Assembly (NCBI RefSeq): GCF_009746625.1
Contig: NZ_VWXL01000053.1
Coordinates: 62,001-126,000, forward strand
Origin: Caproicibacter fermentans
Lineage (GTDB): Bacteria > Bacillota > Clostridia > Oscillospirales > Acutalibacteraceae
DNA length: 64,000 bases
Direction of reading: 5' to 3'
Positions 33,126 through 44,070 of the stretch are shown piece by piece. The position numbers were made by a program, and so were the translations under genes. The notes beneath the pieces are model-generated. The model was not told the DNA's origin, made no database searches, and was given only the letters and a program-made list of their open reading frames with translations. Every line of letters starts with the position of its first letter. Within the stretch, counting starts at the first letter, position 1.

Positions 33126-34122
33126 AGGCCGCAAGCGTGGTCGTCGGATAGTACCAGGATAGAATCTGCCGGTAATCGGCGCCCTGCTTCGCCATATACT
33201 GGGCTCCTGTCTGGCTCATCCCGACGTCGTGGCCGTAGCCAAGCACCGAAAAGGTAAACTGCCCGTTGGAATAACTGACGGTGAAATTCGCGGAGCGGAG
33301 GCCGAAAGCCGCGCGCGCGTTGTTCCCGGTTACGCTTTTTCCTCCCAGCAGGATCGTTTTTACGGAACCCGCTGCGGTGCGTTCGGCGGTACCCGCCCAG
33401 CCGGATGGATCGCCGGATAGATCCGCATCCGGAGCGGCGGATAAAATGCAGGCTTTCATTTTTTCTAAGGACAGGGTGACGGTGGTCTGGTATCCGCCGG
33501 CGAATCTGTCTCCCGGGCTTGCGACAGAGATGAGGTAGGGACGTTCGCCGCCCCAAACGTCAGCGGAAGATTCCGTGTTCCCGGATGAGATTGCATAATA
33601 GGTTGCCTCGATCAATTCCCCGCCGCTTTTCAAAACCAGACCGAACACCGGGTCGATGGCGGTTTTCAGGGCCTGAGCGTATTCGTCGTAATGGGTGCCC
33701 CAGCGTTTTTTTCGAAGTTCGTCCGTCAGATAAATCTGGCCGTTCTGCAGATCGGCGGAGAAATCGGCGCCGTTCAGCGACGAATCGGGTGTCTTTTTTT
33801 GATTTTCGCGCAGTCGGCAGTAATAAGTGTAACAGGCTACTGCCTGTGCCTTCAACGCCTCCTGTTCCGCGCTGGGGGACATTTCCGCCGCAACGGCTCC
33901 GGTCATGAATTCCCGATCGCCTACGGTCAGGATTTGTTTCGTCGCGGTGTCAAGAATATGAAACGAGCTGCCGGTTTCCTGGGGGTGGCTGGACGCCGGA
34001 CTTTCGCTTTTACTGGAACCGGCCTTGCCTGCCGCCGGGTTGCCGAAAGCTACAAAGGGGATCAGAAACATGGCCAGAAAAAGGAAAAATCCCAGAAGAA
34101 ATTCTCCTCTGCGGTGATGCAT
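33124..34122 (-). CDS. spoIID: Stage II sporulation protein D (SpoIID/LytB domain)
   Basis: 332 residues from ATG 34122 (MHHRRGEFLLGFFLF), which has AAGGAGG eight bases upstream; the ATG eight codons earlier overlaps that site. SpoIID is a lytic transglycosylase that remodels septal peptidoglycan during engulfment. One N-terminal membrane anchor is followed by a low-complexity linker. The domain carries the catalytic Glu in FMTGAVAAEMSP, then EALKAQAVACYTYY, YYAISSGNTESSADVWGG and the C-terminal GYGHDVGMSQTGAQYMA. It is divergent from citrate synthase. Confidence 0.95.
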   Translation of the reverse strand: MHHRRGEFLLGFFLFLAMFLIPFVAFGNPAAGKAGSSKSESPASSHPQETGSSFHILDTATKQILTVGDREFMTGAVAAEMSPSAEQEALKAQAVACYTYYCRLRENQKKTPDSSLNGADFSADLQNGQIYLTDELRKKRWGTHYDEYAQALKTAIDPVFGLVLKSGGELIEATYYAISSGNTESSADVWGGERPYLISVASPGDRFAGGYQTTVTLSLEKMKACILSAAPDADLSGDPSGWAGTAERTAAGSVKTILLGGKSVTGNNARAAFGLRSANFTVSYSNGQFTFSVLGYGHDVGMSQTGAQYMAKQGADYRQILSWYYPTTTLAA

Positions 34123-34273
34123 TTTGCGTTCCTCCTTAGTGTCCATACATTTTATGAATCGCTATAATGCAATTATATACATTTATAATTTTACATAGGA
34201 ATAATAAGCTCAAATAATGAAATTAATAACAAATTTTATTGCAAATACCGCAGCAATGTATACAGCAAATCAC

Positions 34274-34302
34274 TTGACTTTACTTGTGCGGTGGGATAAA
34301 AT
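34274..34302 (+). promoter_or_regulatory. Promoter of the citrate synthase gene
   Basis: TTGACT, 17-base spacer, TAAAAT, about 95 bases upstream of the start codon, in an AT-rich divergent region shared with spoIID. Confidence 0.8.
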
Positions 34303-34396
34303 ACATTTATTAATTAAATAAATTTCCATTGGGCCGCACGATCTTCCATTTGAGCTGCGGCTTTATTTTTACTTTAATTACAGAAAGAAAGGTGCT

Positions 34397-35767
34397 ATGA
34401 TGACGGAAATCAATCTGGAAAATCACAGTCCGGAACTGGAAGCCCTTTGCAATGAGTTTCGTGCGAATAACCGAATTTCCCCGGAGAATTTTGAACTTTA
34501 TCAGGTGAAGCGAGGACTGCGCAATCCGGATGGAACGGGCGTCATGGCGGGTCTTACGCTGATCTGTAATGTACACGGATATCTGATTGCCGACGGTGAG
34601 CTGATCCCGGACGTTGGAAAACTGACTTACCGGGGAATTGACCTGAATGATATCGTAAACGGATGCACGGCTGAAAACCGGTTTGGATTTGAAGAGGTCG
34701 CATGGCTGCTCCTTTTTGGAAAACAGCCGACCAAGAGCCAGCTGGACAATTTCCGGGAGGTGCTGAGCAGCTGCCGGGAACTGCCGGAGTATTTTGCGGA
34801 GGACATGATCATCAAGGCGCCTTCCAAAAATGTCATGAACAAGCTCGCGCGGTCTGTTCTGGCGCTCTATTCCTATGACGGCGATCCCGATAACCTTTCG
34901 CTGGAAAACAACATGCGTCAGGCGATTCAGCTGATTGCCCGCCTGCCAACCATCATGACCTATGCTTATCAGGTAAAACGGCGGCATTTTGATAAGAAAA
35001 GCATGTACTTTCATCCTTTGGACCCGAATCAGTCTACGGCGGAATCGATTTTAAACGCGATCCGTCCGGACCGGTCGTTTACGGATGAGGAAGCGAAGCT
35101 GCTTGACATCTGCATGTTGATTCACGCGGAGCACGGGGGCGGGAATAATTCCACCTTTACGGCTCGGGTGCTTTCGTCCACGGGTACCGATATTTATTCT
35201 GCGATCAGTGCGGCGATCGGTTCACTGAAAGGCCCTCGGCACGGCGGCGCGAATCACCGGGTCATGACAATGATGAACGGGCTGATGGAAGGCGTTAAGG
35301 ATTGGAAGGACGAGGAGGAAGTTTCCGACTATCTCGAAAGAATCCTGCGTAAAAAAGTCCCCGACCATTCCGGCCTGATCTACGGAATCGGGCACGCGGT
35401 TTACACTTTGTCCGACCCGCGCGCGGTCATTTTGAAAAAACAGGCTTGTAAGCTGGCCGAAAAGCGCGGGATGAAGGACCAGTTCGACCTGTTCGAGCGC
35501 GTGGAACAGCTCGCGCCGGAGGTTTTTGCCAAAGTAACAGGAAAGCCCAAGGTCATGTGCGCGAACGTCGACTTTTATTCCGGCCTTGTGTATGAAATGC
35601 TTGGAATCCCAAGCGATCTGTACACGCCGATGTTTGCCGTTTCCAGAATTGCCGGCTGGTGTGCCCATCGAATTGAGGAAATGGAAACCTGCGGCCGGAT
35701 TATGCGTCCGGCGTACCGTTCGCTTTCGAAAAGCATTCCGTATGTTCCGATCGATCAAAGAAATTAA
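34397..35767 (+). CDS. gltA: Citrate synthase
   Basis: 456 residues, in the longer clostridial type with an N-terminal extension. It condenses acetyl-CoA and oxaloacetate. Catalytic histidines lie in IHAEHGGGNNSTF and GPRHGGANHRVM; the aspartate is in CANVDFYSGLVYEMLGIP. An ATG-ATG start follows GAAAGAAAGG. A 2-methylcitrate synthase role cannot be excluded, but no methylcitrate genes are near. It is coupled to the next membrane protein gene. Confidence 0.95.
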   Translation: MMTEINLENHSPELEALCNEFRANNRISPENFELYQVKRGLRNPDGTGVMAGLTLICNVHGYLIADGELIPDVGKLTYRGIDLNDIVNGCTAENRFGFEEVAWLLLFGKQPTKSQLDNFREVLSSCRELPEYFAEDMIIKAPSKNVMNKLARSVLALYSYDGDPDNLSLENNMRQAIQLIARLPTIMTYAYQVKRRHFDKKSMYFHPLDPNQSTAESILNAIRPDRSFTDEEAKLLDICMLIHAEHGGGNNSTFTARVLSSTGTDIYSAISAAIGSLKGPRHGGANHRVMTMMNGLMEGVKDWKDEEEVSDYLERILRKKVPDHSGLIYGIGHAVYTLSDPRAVILKKQACKLAEKRGMKDQFDLFERVEQLAPEVFAKVTGKPKVMCANVDFYSGLVYEMLGIPSDLYTPMFAVSRIAGWCAHRIEEMETCGRIMRPAYRSLSKSIPYVPIDQRN

Positions 35768-35786
35768 AATTATGGAGGAAACCACT

Positions 35787-36800
35787 ATGAAACGGGCTTG
35801 GATTGCTTTTTTGGGTACCCTGGTTCTGGTTCTCCCAATCAGAATTTTTTCGATGCTCCGATATCTGAATCCTCAGACCGGGTTTTATTCGGACGGGGGA
35901 AAGTCGGTCGCAGCGGCGTCCATACTGCTGGTTGCCGGAGCTTTTCTAACAGCGTATTTTTCCAGCCGGGACGGGAGGGCTGAAATCAGCGCCGCACCGC
36001 TCAGGAATGTTGTCGCCGCTGTTTTGGGCGCGGTCGCCGGAATCTTTGTTCTCGTTCAGTCGGTCGTCGGATTAACCGCCGGCTTTTTTGGGGAAGGGCA
36101 GATTTTTTACCAGATTTTTTGCGGAGCCGGAATTCTGACCGGAGCCGTTTTAATGCTGACGGCTTACGACCTTGCGACCGGCCTGCGCAAAATTGGAAGC
36201 CATCCGCTTCTGGCGCTGATTCCTTCGGTTTGGGGATGTTTGTACCTTGTGGTTCTGTTTATTGCCTATTCTGCCGTGGTGAATCTGGCGGAGGATGTCT
36301 ACCATACATTTACGGTTGTTTTTCTGCTTTTATTCCTGTTTACGCAGGCAAAACTGTTCACAGGAATAGAAAGTACAAAAAGTGGAAAAATGATTTACAT
36401 GGTTGGTCTGCCGGCGGCGTTAATAGCACTGGCGACAGGAATTCCGAGCAGCATCCAGTTTTTCGCCGCGGGCATCACCGCGGGCGTTGTTTCCATCGGC
36501 ATGCACATGGCGAATATTGCGCTGGCATTCTATATCGTCGCTTTTTTATCTGCTTTGCAGGCGGTTCCCGCCGCAGCGGAAACAGTTCCGGCCGGAGCAG
36601 TTGACCGCGAAGACCCATCTCAGCCGACGGCCCTGCCCGACACGGACGACCAGGGAAACAAACCGATGCTGAACGCGGAAGGATCCATTTCCGAATATGC
36701 AGGTTTTTTACGCAAGGCCTGCGGGAGCGGTATAAAATTTGTTACGGCGGGTCCGAGTCCGTTTTACTCCAGAAATGACCCCACAACGGAAGAAAGCTAG
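35787..36800 (+). CDS. Unknown multi-pass membrane protein
   Basis: 337 residues from ATG 35787, with GGAGG about eight bases upstream, 19 bases after the citrate synthase stop. Seven or eight hydrophobic segments fill residues 1-270, followed by a hydrophilic C-terminal tail. I recognise no family. The spacing suggests co-transcription with gltA, so a role in the same pathway (for example transport) is possible, but there is no motif to support it. Confidence 0.75.
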   Translation: MKRAWIAFLGTLVLVLPIRIFSMLRYLNPQTGFYSDGGKSVAAASILLVAGAFLTAYFSSRDGRAEISAAPLRNVVAAVLGAVAGIFVLVQSVVGLTAGFFGEGQIFYQIFCGAGILTGAVLMLTAYDLATGLRKIGSHPLLALIPSVWGCLYLVVLFIAYSAVVNLAEDVYHTFTVVFLLLFLFTQAKLFTGIESTKSGKMIYMVGLPAALIALATGIPSSIQFFAAGITAGVVSIGMHMANIALAFYIVAFLSALQAVPAAAETVPAGAVDREDPSQPTALPDTDDQGNKPMLNAEGSISEYAGFLRKACGSGIKFVTAGPSPFYSRNDPTTEES

Positions 36801-36820
36801 TTAAAATATTATCAAAAGGC

Positions 36821-36849
36821 TTGTAAAAGTTTTCCCAATGTACTAAAAT
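36821..36849 (+). promoter_or_regulatory. Promoter of gap
   Basis: TTGTAA, 17-base spacer, TAAAAT, about 45 bases before the gap start. Confidence 0.7.
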
Positions 36850-36889
36850 AGGTGTTGAAAGAAAGAAGTCTGATTGAATTAGGAGGTAG

Positions 36890-37912
<1,023 letters not shown>

Positions 37913-37939
37913 AGAACGGATTGCCGTTTTGATTTTCAG

Positions 37940-37979
37940 GCGCCTCTTATCGGATTACGGTAAGAGGCGCTTTTTATGT
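37940..37979 (+). terminator. Terminator of gap
   Basis: GCGCCTCTTA and TAAGAGGCGC arms with a 10-base loop, followed by TTTTTATGTTTT. Confidence 0.92.
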
Positions 37980-38197
37980 TTTAATTCATCCTGCTGCATT
38001 CATGCCTCCTGCGCGGGCAAAAGGAGCACGCCATTTTCCGTCCGAAAGCGCCGAGAGGAACAGAAATCGACAGATCCCCTGTGCTATGATGAAAGACAAA
38101 GATTTTATTATAAAACAGATCCTTCAACTTTTGTAACAAAACAAACAAAAACCATCTAACTTAACAAGAAAAACACTTGAAAATAACTAAAATTATC

Positions 38198-38225
38198 TTG
38201 ATATTTTCCCAAATTGTGCTATGAT
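38198..38225 (+). promoter_or_regulatory. Promoter of the glycogen operon
   Basis: TTGATA, 16-base spacer, TATGAT, about 30 bases before the glgB start. The 200 bases upstream (37985-38197) hold no gene. Confidence 0.75.
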
Positions 38226-38256
38226 AAAATTAAATAAGAAAAGGGGGTCAGGCTAA

Positions 38257-40251
38257 ATGCAAAAGAAAGAGATGCAAAACGGCATGGACCCGTCGCTGAC
38301 CGGATTCTTAGCAGGGACGAATGCCAGGGCGTTTGATTATCTGGGTATACATAAGTCGGTGAGAAACGGGCGGGAAGGCATGATATGCCGCGTTTGGGCA
38401 CCGAATGCCTCGGAAATCTCCATTGTCGGCGATTTTAACCGCTGGCAGGCCGGACTTGACTGCCTGGAACGGGTCGGCGGCGGAGTATGGGAATGCTTCC
38501 TGTCCGGGGTATGGAACCGATTTGACTCCTACAAATTCTGTATTGTCGCACCGGATGGGAAAAAATTATATAAAAGCGATCCCTATGCCTACCACTTTGA
38601 GTCAGGAGAGGGAAAAGCGTCCAAGTATTACGATCTGGAAGGTTTTCCCTGGAAGGATGCCGCATGGATGCGACACAAGACGGCAAAACCGCATTACGGG
38701 CAGCCTGTCAATATTTATGAAATTCACCCTGGCTCCTGGAAGAGGCACGCGGACGGCAGCGTTCTGACTTATGAGGAATTGGCGGACGAGCTGCTGCCCT
38801 ACCTGAAGGATATGGGCTACACGCATGTGGAACTGATGCCGGTGACCGAATACCCTTTCGAAGGCTCCTGGGGGTATCAGGTTACGGGGTATTTCGCGCC
38901 GACCAGTCGTTACGGGGAACCGAAACAGTTCATGAGCTTTGTGGAAAAATGCCATGAGGCGGGAATCGGGGTGATTCTCGACTGGGTTCCCGCTCATTTC
39001 CCAAAAGACGCGTTCGGTCTCGCACGGTTTGACGGAACGCCCTGTTATGAATATGCGGACCCCCGGAAAGGGGAACACAAGGACTGGGGAACGCTCGTGT
39101 TCGATTACGGCCGCAGCGAAGTGGTCAGCTTTCTGATTTCCAGCGCGGTGTTTTGGTTGGAAAAATATCATGTGGACGGGATTCGGGTGGATGCGGTCGC
39201 CTCTATGCTTTACCTGGATTACAGCCGGAAAGAGGGAGAATGGGTCCCGAATATCAACGGCGGAAGGGAAAACCTGGAGGCGGTGGCATTCCTGCAAAAG
39301 CTCAACGAGGCTGTGTTTTCCCTTTTCCCGGACGTGATGATGATTGCGGAGGAATCCACCGCATGGCCGATGGTTTCGCGCCCTACTTATTCCGGCGGGC
39401 TCGGCTTTAACTACAAATGGAACATGGGATGGATGAACGACATGCTCCATTACCTGAAGCTGGATCCCGTATACCGACCGTTTAACCATGACAATCTCAC
39501 CTTTTCCTTCTTTTACGCGTTTTCCGAAAACTTTATTCTGCCGATTTCCCACGACGAGGTCGTGCATGGAAAAAGCTCCCTCATCAATAAAATGCCCGGT
39601 GACTACGAGCAGAAATTTGCCGGGGTCCGCGCGTTCCTGTGTTACATGATGGCCCATCCGGGCAAAAAACTGATTTTCATGGGAACGGAGTTCAGCCAGT
39701 TTATTGAGTGGAATTATCAGAAGGAACTGGACTGGATGCTGCTGGAGTATGAGCAGCACCGCAAACAGCAGAGCTTTTTCCGCGATCTGAATCATTTTTA
39801 CCTGAATACGCCCGCGCTGTGGGAAATAGATTTTACATGGGAAGGCTTTTCCTGGATTTCCAACGACGATTATACACAGAGTGTGATCGCGTTTCGCAGG
39901 ATAGACAGGTCCGGCAAAGAAGTGATCGCGGTCTGTAATTTCCAGCCGGTTCGGCGGGACAATTACTCCATTGGGGTGCCGTATGACGGCATTTATGAAG
40001 AAGTCTTTTCCTCAGACGCGGTTCGGTACGGCGGCAGCGGCATCAGCAACGGTTCCTCCATTCAAAGCGTTAAAACACCGTTGCACGGCTGCGAACAGTC
40101 CGTTTGTCTTACTTTGCCGCCGCTTTCTGTTTTTTATCTCAAATGCAAACGCCGCAGGACAAAATCTTCGGGGGGGCCGGCCCGTCCGCGTCAAGGCGGC
40201 GAACGCCGGAAAGCGCGCGGACAAAGATCCGGTCAAAAGGAGGAGAAATAG
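38257..40251 (+). CDS. glgB: 1,4-alpha-glucan branching enzyme
   Basis: 664 residues. It introduces alpha-1,6 branches into glycogen. An N-terminal CBM48-like domain (about 25-115) precedes the GH13 barrel. Catalytic motifs: [36 protein letters not shown] (nucleophile Asp), IAEESTAWP (acid Glu) and [13 protein letters not shown]. The final about 33 residues after YLKCKRRR are very basic and low-complexity, absent from most homologues. Its stop lies two bases before glgC. Confidence 0.96.
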   Translation: MQKKEMQNGMDPSLTGFLAGTNARAFDYLGIHKSVRNGREGMICRVWAPNASEISIVGDFNRWQAGLDCLERVGGGVWECFLSGVWNRFDSYKFCIVAPDGKKLYKSDPYAYHFESGEGKASKYYDLEGFPWKDAAWMRHKTAKPHYGQPVNIYEIHPGSWKRHADGSVLTYEELADELLPYLKDMGYTHVELMPVTEYPFEGSWGYQVTGYFAPTSRYGEPKQFMSFVEKCHEAGIGVILDWVPAHFPKDAFGLARFDGTPCYEYADPRKGEHKDWGTLVFDYGRSEVVSFLISSAVFWLEKYHVDGIRVDAVASMLYLDYSRKEGEWVPNINGGRENLEAVAFLQKLNEAVFSLFPDVMMIAEESTAWPMVSRPTYSGGLGFNYKWNMGWMNDMLHYLKLDPVYRPFNHDNLTFSFFYAFSENFILPISHDEVVHGKSSLINKMPGDYEQKFAGVRAFLCYMMAHPGKKLIFMGTEFSQFIEWNYQKELDWMLLEYEQHRKQQSFFRDLNHFYLNTPALWEIDFTWEGFSWISNDDYTQSVIAFRRIDRSGKEVIAVCNFQPVRRDNYSIGVPYDGIYEEVFSSDAVRYGGSGISNGSSIQSVKTPLHGCEQSVCLTLPPLSVFYLKCKRRRTKSSGGPARPRQGGERRKARGQRSGQKEEK

Positions 40252-40252
40252 T

Positions 40253-41488
40253 ATGTTTCCGAAGCAACAGGTCGTGGCCATGCTGCTGGCGGGCGGTCAG
40301 GGCAGCAGGCTTGGGGTGCTGACAAAAAATCTTGCAAAACCCGCCGTGCCTTATGGAGGGAAATACCGCATTATCGATTTCCCACTGTCAAACTGTGTGA
40401 ATTCCGGAATTGAAACCGTGGGCGTTCTCACCCAGTATCAGCCGATGATATTAAATGAATATATCGGAAACGGGCAGCCCTGGGATCTGGACAGCATGAA
40501 CGCCGGGGTTCACGTGCTGCCGCCGTTTCAGCGCAGCCGCAGGTCCGACTGGTACAAGGGTACTGCCAACGCAATTTATCAGAACATTCCGTTTATCGAG
40601 CGGTACAATCCCGACTATGTCGTGGTCCTCTCCGGCGACCACATCTACAAAATGGACTATTCCCGCATGATTGCGTTCCACAAGGAAAAGGAAGCGGATT
40701 GTACGATTGCGACAATCGAGGTCCCAATGGAGGAAGCTTCCCGATTCGGAATCCTCAATACCAACCCGGACGGCTCCGTCTACGAATTTGACGAAAAGCC
40801 GAAGGCGCCCAAAAGCAACCAAGCTTCCATGGGAATTTACGTATTCAGCTGGAATAAGCTGAGAAGCTATCTGGAGGAGGACGAGGCGGCGCCGAAGTCC
40901 TCGAATGATTTCGGCAAGGATGTTCTGCCTGCCATGTTGAACGCGGGCGAGCGTATCTTTGCCTATCGCTTCGAAGGATACTGGAAGGACGTCGGTACGA
41001 TTGACAGCCTGTGGGAATCCAACATGGATCTTCTGGACCCGAATATTCCAATGGACCTGAATGAAGAAAGCTGGAAGATTTTCACGCGCAATCCGGTCAT
41101 GCCGCCGCATTATGTCGCCAAGGGCGCCCGGGTGCAGAACTCGCTTGTCGCGGAGGGCTGCACCGTTTACGGCGAAATCGATTTTGCCGTGCTTTTTTCC
41201 GGAGTCTACATCGCGCCCGGCGCGGTGGTGCGCGACTCGATCATTATGCCGAACACGCGGATAGAGGAAGGGGCCGTTGTGCAGTACGCGATCGTCGCGG
41301 AAGAATGCGTCATCGGCGGCGGTGCGAAGATCGGCGCGCGTCCGGAGGATATTGTCAACAAGGAGGAATGGGGAGTCGCGGTTGTGGGAAACGGCTGCGC
41401 CATCCCGCCCGGCTCCGTCGTTGCGCCAAAGTCCATGATTGATTCTGAATCTTTCGCACAGGAGGCGGTGAAAAATGCGAGGAAATAA
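40253..41488 (+). CDS. glgC: Glucose-1-phosphate adenylyltransferase, catalytic subunit
   Basis: 411 residues from ATG 40253 ([21 protein letters not shown]), with AGGAGG upstream. It makes ADP-glucose from ATP and glucose-1-phosphate. [23 protein letters not shown] is the substrate/activator region; [13 protein letters not shown] and the C-terminal left-handed helix repeats are present. It overlaps glgD by 14 bases; the GlgC-GlgD heteromer is usual in Firmicutes. Confidence 0.96.
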   Translation: MFPKQQVVAMLLAGGQGSRLGVLTKNLAKPAVPYGGKYRIIDFPLSNCVNSGIETVGVLTQYQPMILNEYIGNGQPWDLDSMNAGVHVLPPFQRSRRSDWYKGTANAIYQNIPFIERYNPDYVVVLSGDHIYKMDYSRMIAFHKEKEADCTIATIEVPMEEASRFGILNTNPDGSVYEFDEKPKAPKSNQASMGIYVFSWNKLRSYLEEDEAAPKSSNDFGKDVLPAMLNAGERIFAYRFEGYWKDVGTIDSLWESNMDLLDPNIPMDLNEESWKIFTRNPVMPPHYVAKGARVQNSLVAEGCTVYGEIDFAVLFSGVYIAPGAVVRDSIIMPNTRIEEGAVVQYAIVAEECVIGGGAKIGARPEDIVNKEEWGVAVVGNGCAIPPGSVVAPKSMIDSESFAQEAVKNARK

Positions 41489-42587
41489 TGTGCTGGGACT
41501 GATCTTTTCCAACACGCACGAAGAAAAGCTCCGCGATTTGACGGAAATCCGGACCATGGGCTCAGTGCCGTTCGGCGGCAGGTATCGTCTCATCGATTTT
41601 CCGCTTTCCAATATGGTCAATTCCGGGATCAGTAAAGTCGGCGTCGTCACAAAAAGCAATTATCAGTCCCTGATGGATCATCTCGGTTCCGGCAAGGCCT
41701 GGGACCTCTCCAGAAAAAGGGAGGGGCTGTACATTCTGCCGCCGTTCGGCGACACCCGTCTTGTGAATAACAGGGTCGAATCGCTAGCTTCCATTAAGAG
41801 ATTTCTGACCAATTCCAAGGAGGACCTGGTGCTGATCACGGACAGCGATGTTGTCTGCAACATCGATTACTCCGATGTGGTTTCCAGCCATATCGGAAAA
41901 AATTCGGATGTCACGCTGGTCTGCCGCTTCGGGCCGCTGCCCCGGAAACTGGTCGAACCGCTGGTGCTGACAACCGACCCGGACGGCCGCGTGATCGATC
42001 TGCTGATCGACCCGAGAACCGATGGAGAATGCTGTTATGGAATCGGAATGATTTTGCTCAGGCGAGAGCTCCTGATTCGCCTGGTGGACGACTGCGTCAG
42101 CCGCAACCTTTACAGCTTTAAGCGGGATCTGCTCCAGCGGAATCTGTCCTCTCTGCGGATGTATTCCTATGAGTTCAGCGGCTATGCCCGCATCATCAGT
42201 TCCCCCGTTTCCTATTTTGCTGCAAATATGGAGCTGATGCAGCCGAATGTCAGAGCGCAGCTGTTTAATCCGAACCGGCCGGTCTACACGAAAGTGCGTG
42301 ACGACATGCCCGCGCGGTACGGCCTTGGCTCGGAGGTTTCGAATTCCCTGGTCGCCGACGGCTGTGTGATTGACGGGGAGGTGCGCAACAGTGTCCTGTT
42401 CCGCGGCGTGCGGGTCGGCAAGGGTGCCGTTGTGGAAAACTGCGTCGTTTTACAGGACGGACAAATCCGGCCCGGGTGCAAAATGAAGTACGTCATCACG
42501 GATAAAGACGTCCTGATCCAAAGCGACCGCTCTCTGCTGGGGTTTGAATCCTACCCGATTTTTATCAGCAAGGGCAGCGTTGTTTGA
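41475..42587 (+). CDS. glgD: Glucose-1-phosphate adenylyltransferase-like subunit GlgD
   Basis: 370 residues. It is homologous to GlgC ([29 protein letters not shown]) but the N-terminal GGQGSRL nucleotide loop is replaced by [17 protein letters not shown], as in known GlgD proteins. GlgD is usually inactive alone and raises GlgC activity in the hetero-tetramer. It overlaps the 3' end of glgC. Confidence 0.95.
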   Translation: MRGNNVLGLIFSNTHEEKLRDLTEIRTMGSVPFGGRYRLIDFPLSNMVNSGISKVGVVTKSNYQSLMDHLGSGKAWDLSRKREGLYILPPFGDTRLVNNRVESLASIKRFLTNSKEDLVLITDSDVVCNIDYSDVVSSHIGKNSDVTLVCRFGPLPRKLVEPLVLTTDPDGRVIDLLIDPRTDGECCYGIGMILLRRELLIRLVDDCVSRNLYSFKRDLLQRNLSSLRMYSYEFSGYARIISSPVSYFAANMELMQPNVRAQLFNPNRPVYTKVRDDMPARYGLGSEVSNSLVADGCVIDGEVRNSVLFRGVRVGKGAVVENCVVLQDGQIRPGCKMKYVITDKDVLIQSDRSLLGFESYPIFISKGSVV

Positions 42588-42618
42588 ATAAACGATTTCA
42601 CGCAAGGGGGTATTAGAA

Positions 42619-44046
42619 ATGAAGGTACTGTACTGTACAAGCGAAGCACTGCCATTTGCTTCGACGGGCGGATTGGCGGAGGTTGCCGGTTCATTGCCGC
42701 AGGCGCTCAGGCTTCGCCTGATCGGCTGCCGTGTGGTGATGCCGCTCTACGAGGACATTCCGCAGGAGCTGCGCGACGGGATGAAATTTTTGACCAGCCT
42801 CTCCGTGCCGGTCGCATGGCGCAGGCAATACTGCGGTGTTTTTGAAACTCATGTCGGCGGCGTGATTTACTACCTGATCGACAACCAGTATTATTTTAAA
42901 CGTCACGGCCTGTACGGCCATTTCGATGATGCGGAGCGCTTCGCCTTTTTTTCCCGCGCCGTGCTTGAAATGCTGCCCTACATCGACTTTAAGCCGGACG
43001 TCATTCACGCAAACGACTGGCAGACCGCGCTGGTGCCGGTTTATTACAGCACATTTTATGCGGATACCGACTGGTTCCGCGGAATGAAAACGGTTCTGAC
43101 GATCCATAATATTCAATATCAGGGCAAATACGGGGAAGAACTTCTCGAAGATGTTCTCGGGCTGCCGAAGAGCTCCCTTCCGCTGCTGCAGTTCGGTGAG
43201 TGCATCAATTTTCTGAAGGGCGCGATCGAATGCGCAAACCGCGTCACAACGGTCAGCCCAACCTATGCTTCGGAAATCCTGGATCCGTGGTATTCCCATG
43301 GGCTGGACAGCATTCTTCTGGAACGGAACTGGAAGCTGAGCGGAATCCTGAACGGAATTGACACCGGGGTTTATAATCCGGAGACGGACCCGGAGATTTA
43401 TTCCAATTATTCCGCGGATGATTTGTCCGGGAAAGCGGCGAACAAGACTCAACTGCAAAAGAGGTTAGGCCTTTCAGAATCCGAGCGGACGCCGCTCATC
43501 GGCATGGTGACGCGCATGGTTTCCCACAAGGGACTGGATCTGGTGCGCGATTCGTTGGATCAGCTGCTGAACTCGACGGACTGCCAATTTGTCATTCTCG
43601 GCTCCGGCGACTGGGAATACGAAACCTTTTTCCGGCAGCTTCAGGAACGGTTTCCCGGGCGCGTGTGCGCGTGCTTCGGGTTTGTGCCGGAGCTTTCTCA
43701 CAAAATCTACGCGGCGTCCGACATTTTCCTGATGCCGTCCAAGAGCGAGCCTTGCGGACTTTCTCAAATGATCGCGTTACGTTACGGTTCGATTCCCGTC
43801 GTGAGGGAAACCGGCGGCCTGAAGGATTCCGTTACCGACAGCGGCGACGGGGAAGGCAACGGTTTTACCTTCCAGACCTATGACGCCGGCGATATGCTTC
43901 ACGCGCTTGGCCGGGCGCTTCAGGGTTACCAAAATCCGGAGGGCTGGGAAATCCTGATGCGGCGCGCTATGGAATGCGATTACAGTTGGGGCCGTTCCGC
44001 GAACGAGTATATTCGTCTGTACCGGGGCCTTCTGAAAAATGGTTAA
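42619..44046 (+). CDS. glgA: Glycogen synthase (GT5, ADP-glucose)
   Basis: 475 residues. It extends alpha-1,4-glucan from ADP-glucose. The N-terminal substrate loop reads PFASTGGLAEVAGSLP, with Ser-Thr in place of the Lys-Thr/Lys-Val of the E. coli type. Other motifs: DVIHANDWQTALVPVY, TIHNIQYQGKYG, the C-terminal MPSKSEPCGLSQMIALRYG and VRETGGLKDSV. AAGGGGG precedes the ATG. It is the fourth glycogen gene. Confidence 0.96.
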   Translation: MKVLYCTSEALPFASTGGLAEVAGSLPQALRLRLIGCRVVMPLYEDIPQELRDGMKFLTSLSVPVAWRRQYCGVFETHVGGVIYYLIDNQYYFKRHGLYGHFDDAERFAFFSRAVLEMLPYIDFKPDVIHANDWQTALVPVYYSTFYADTDWFRGMKTVLTIHNIQYQGKYGEELLEDVLGLPKSSLPLLQFGECINFLKGAIECANRVTTVSPTYASEILDPWYSHGLDSILLERNWKLSGILNGIDTGVYNPETDPEIYSNYSADDLSGKAANKTQLQKRLGLSESERTPLIGMVTRMVSHKGLDLVRDSLDQLLNSTDCQFVILGSGDWEYETFFRQLQERFPGRVCACFGFVPELSHKIYAASDIFLMPSKSEPCGLSQMIALRYGSIPVVRETGGLKDSVTDSGDGEGNGFTFQTYDAGDMLHALGRALQGYQNPEGWEILMRRAMECDYSWGRSANEYIRLYRGLLKNG

Positions 44047-44070
44047 TGCACTCGGCGGGGAGGGAAAGCG

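Noticed and set aside
34310-35014. Minus-strand frame over the citrate synthase start
   Set aside because: Antisense to a certain gene and covering its promoter; no recognisable product.
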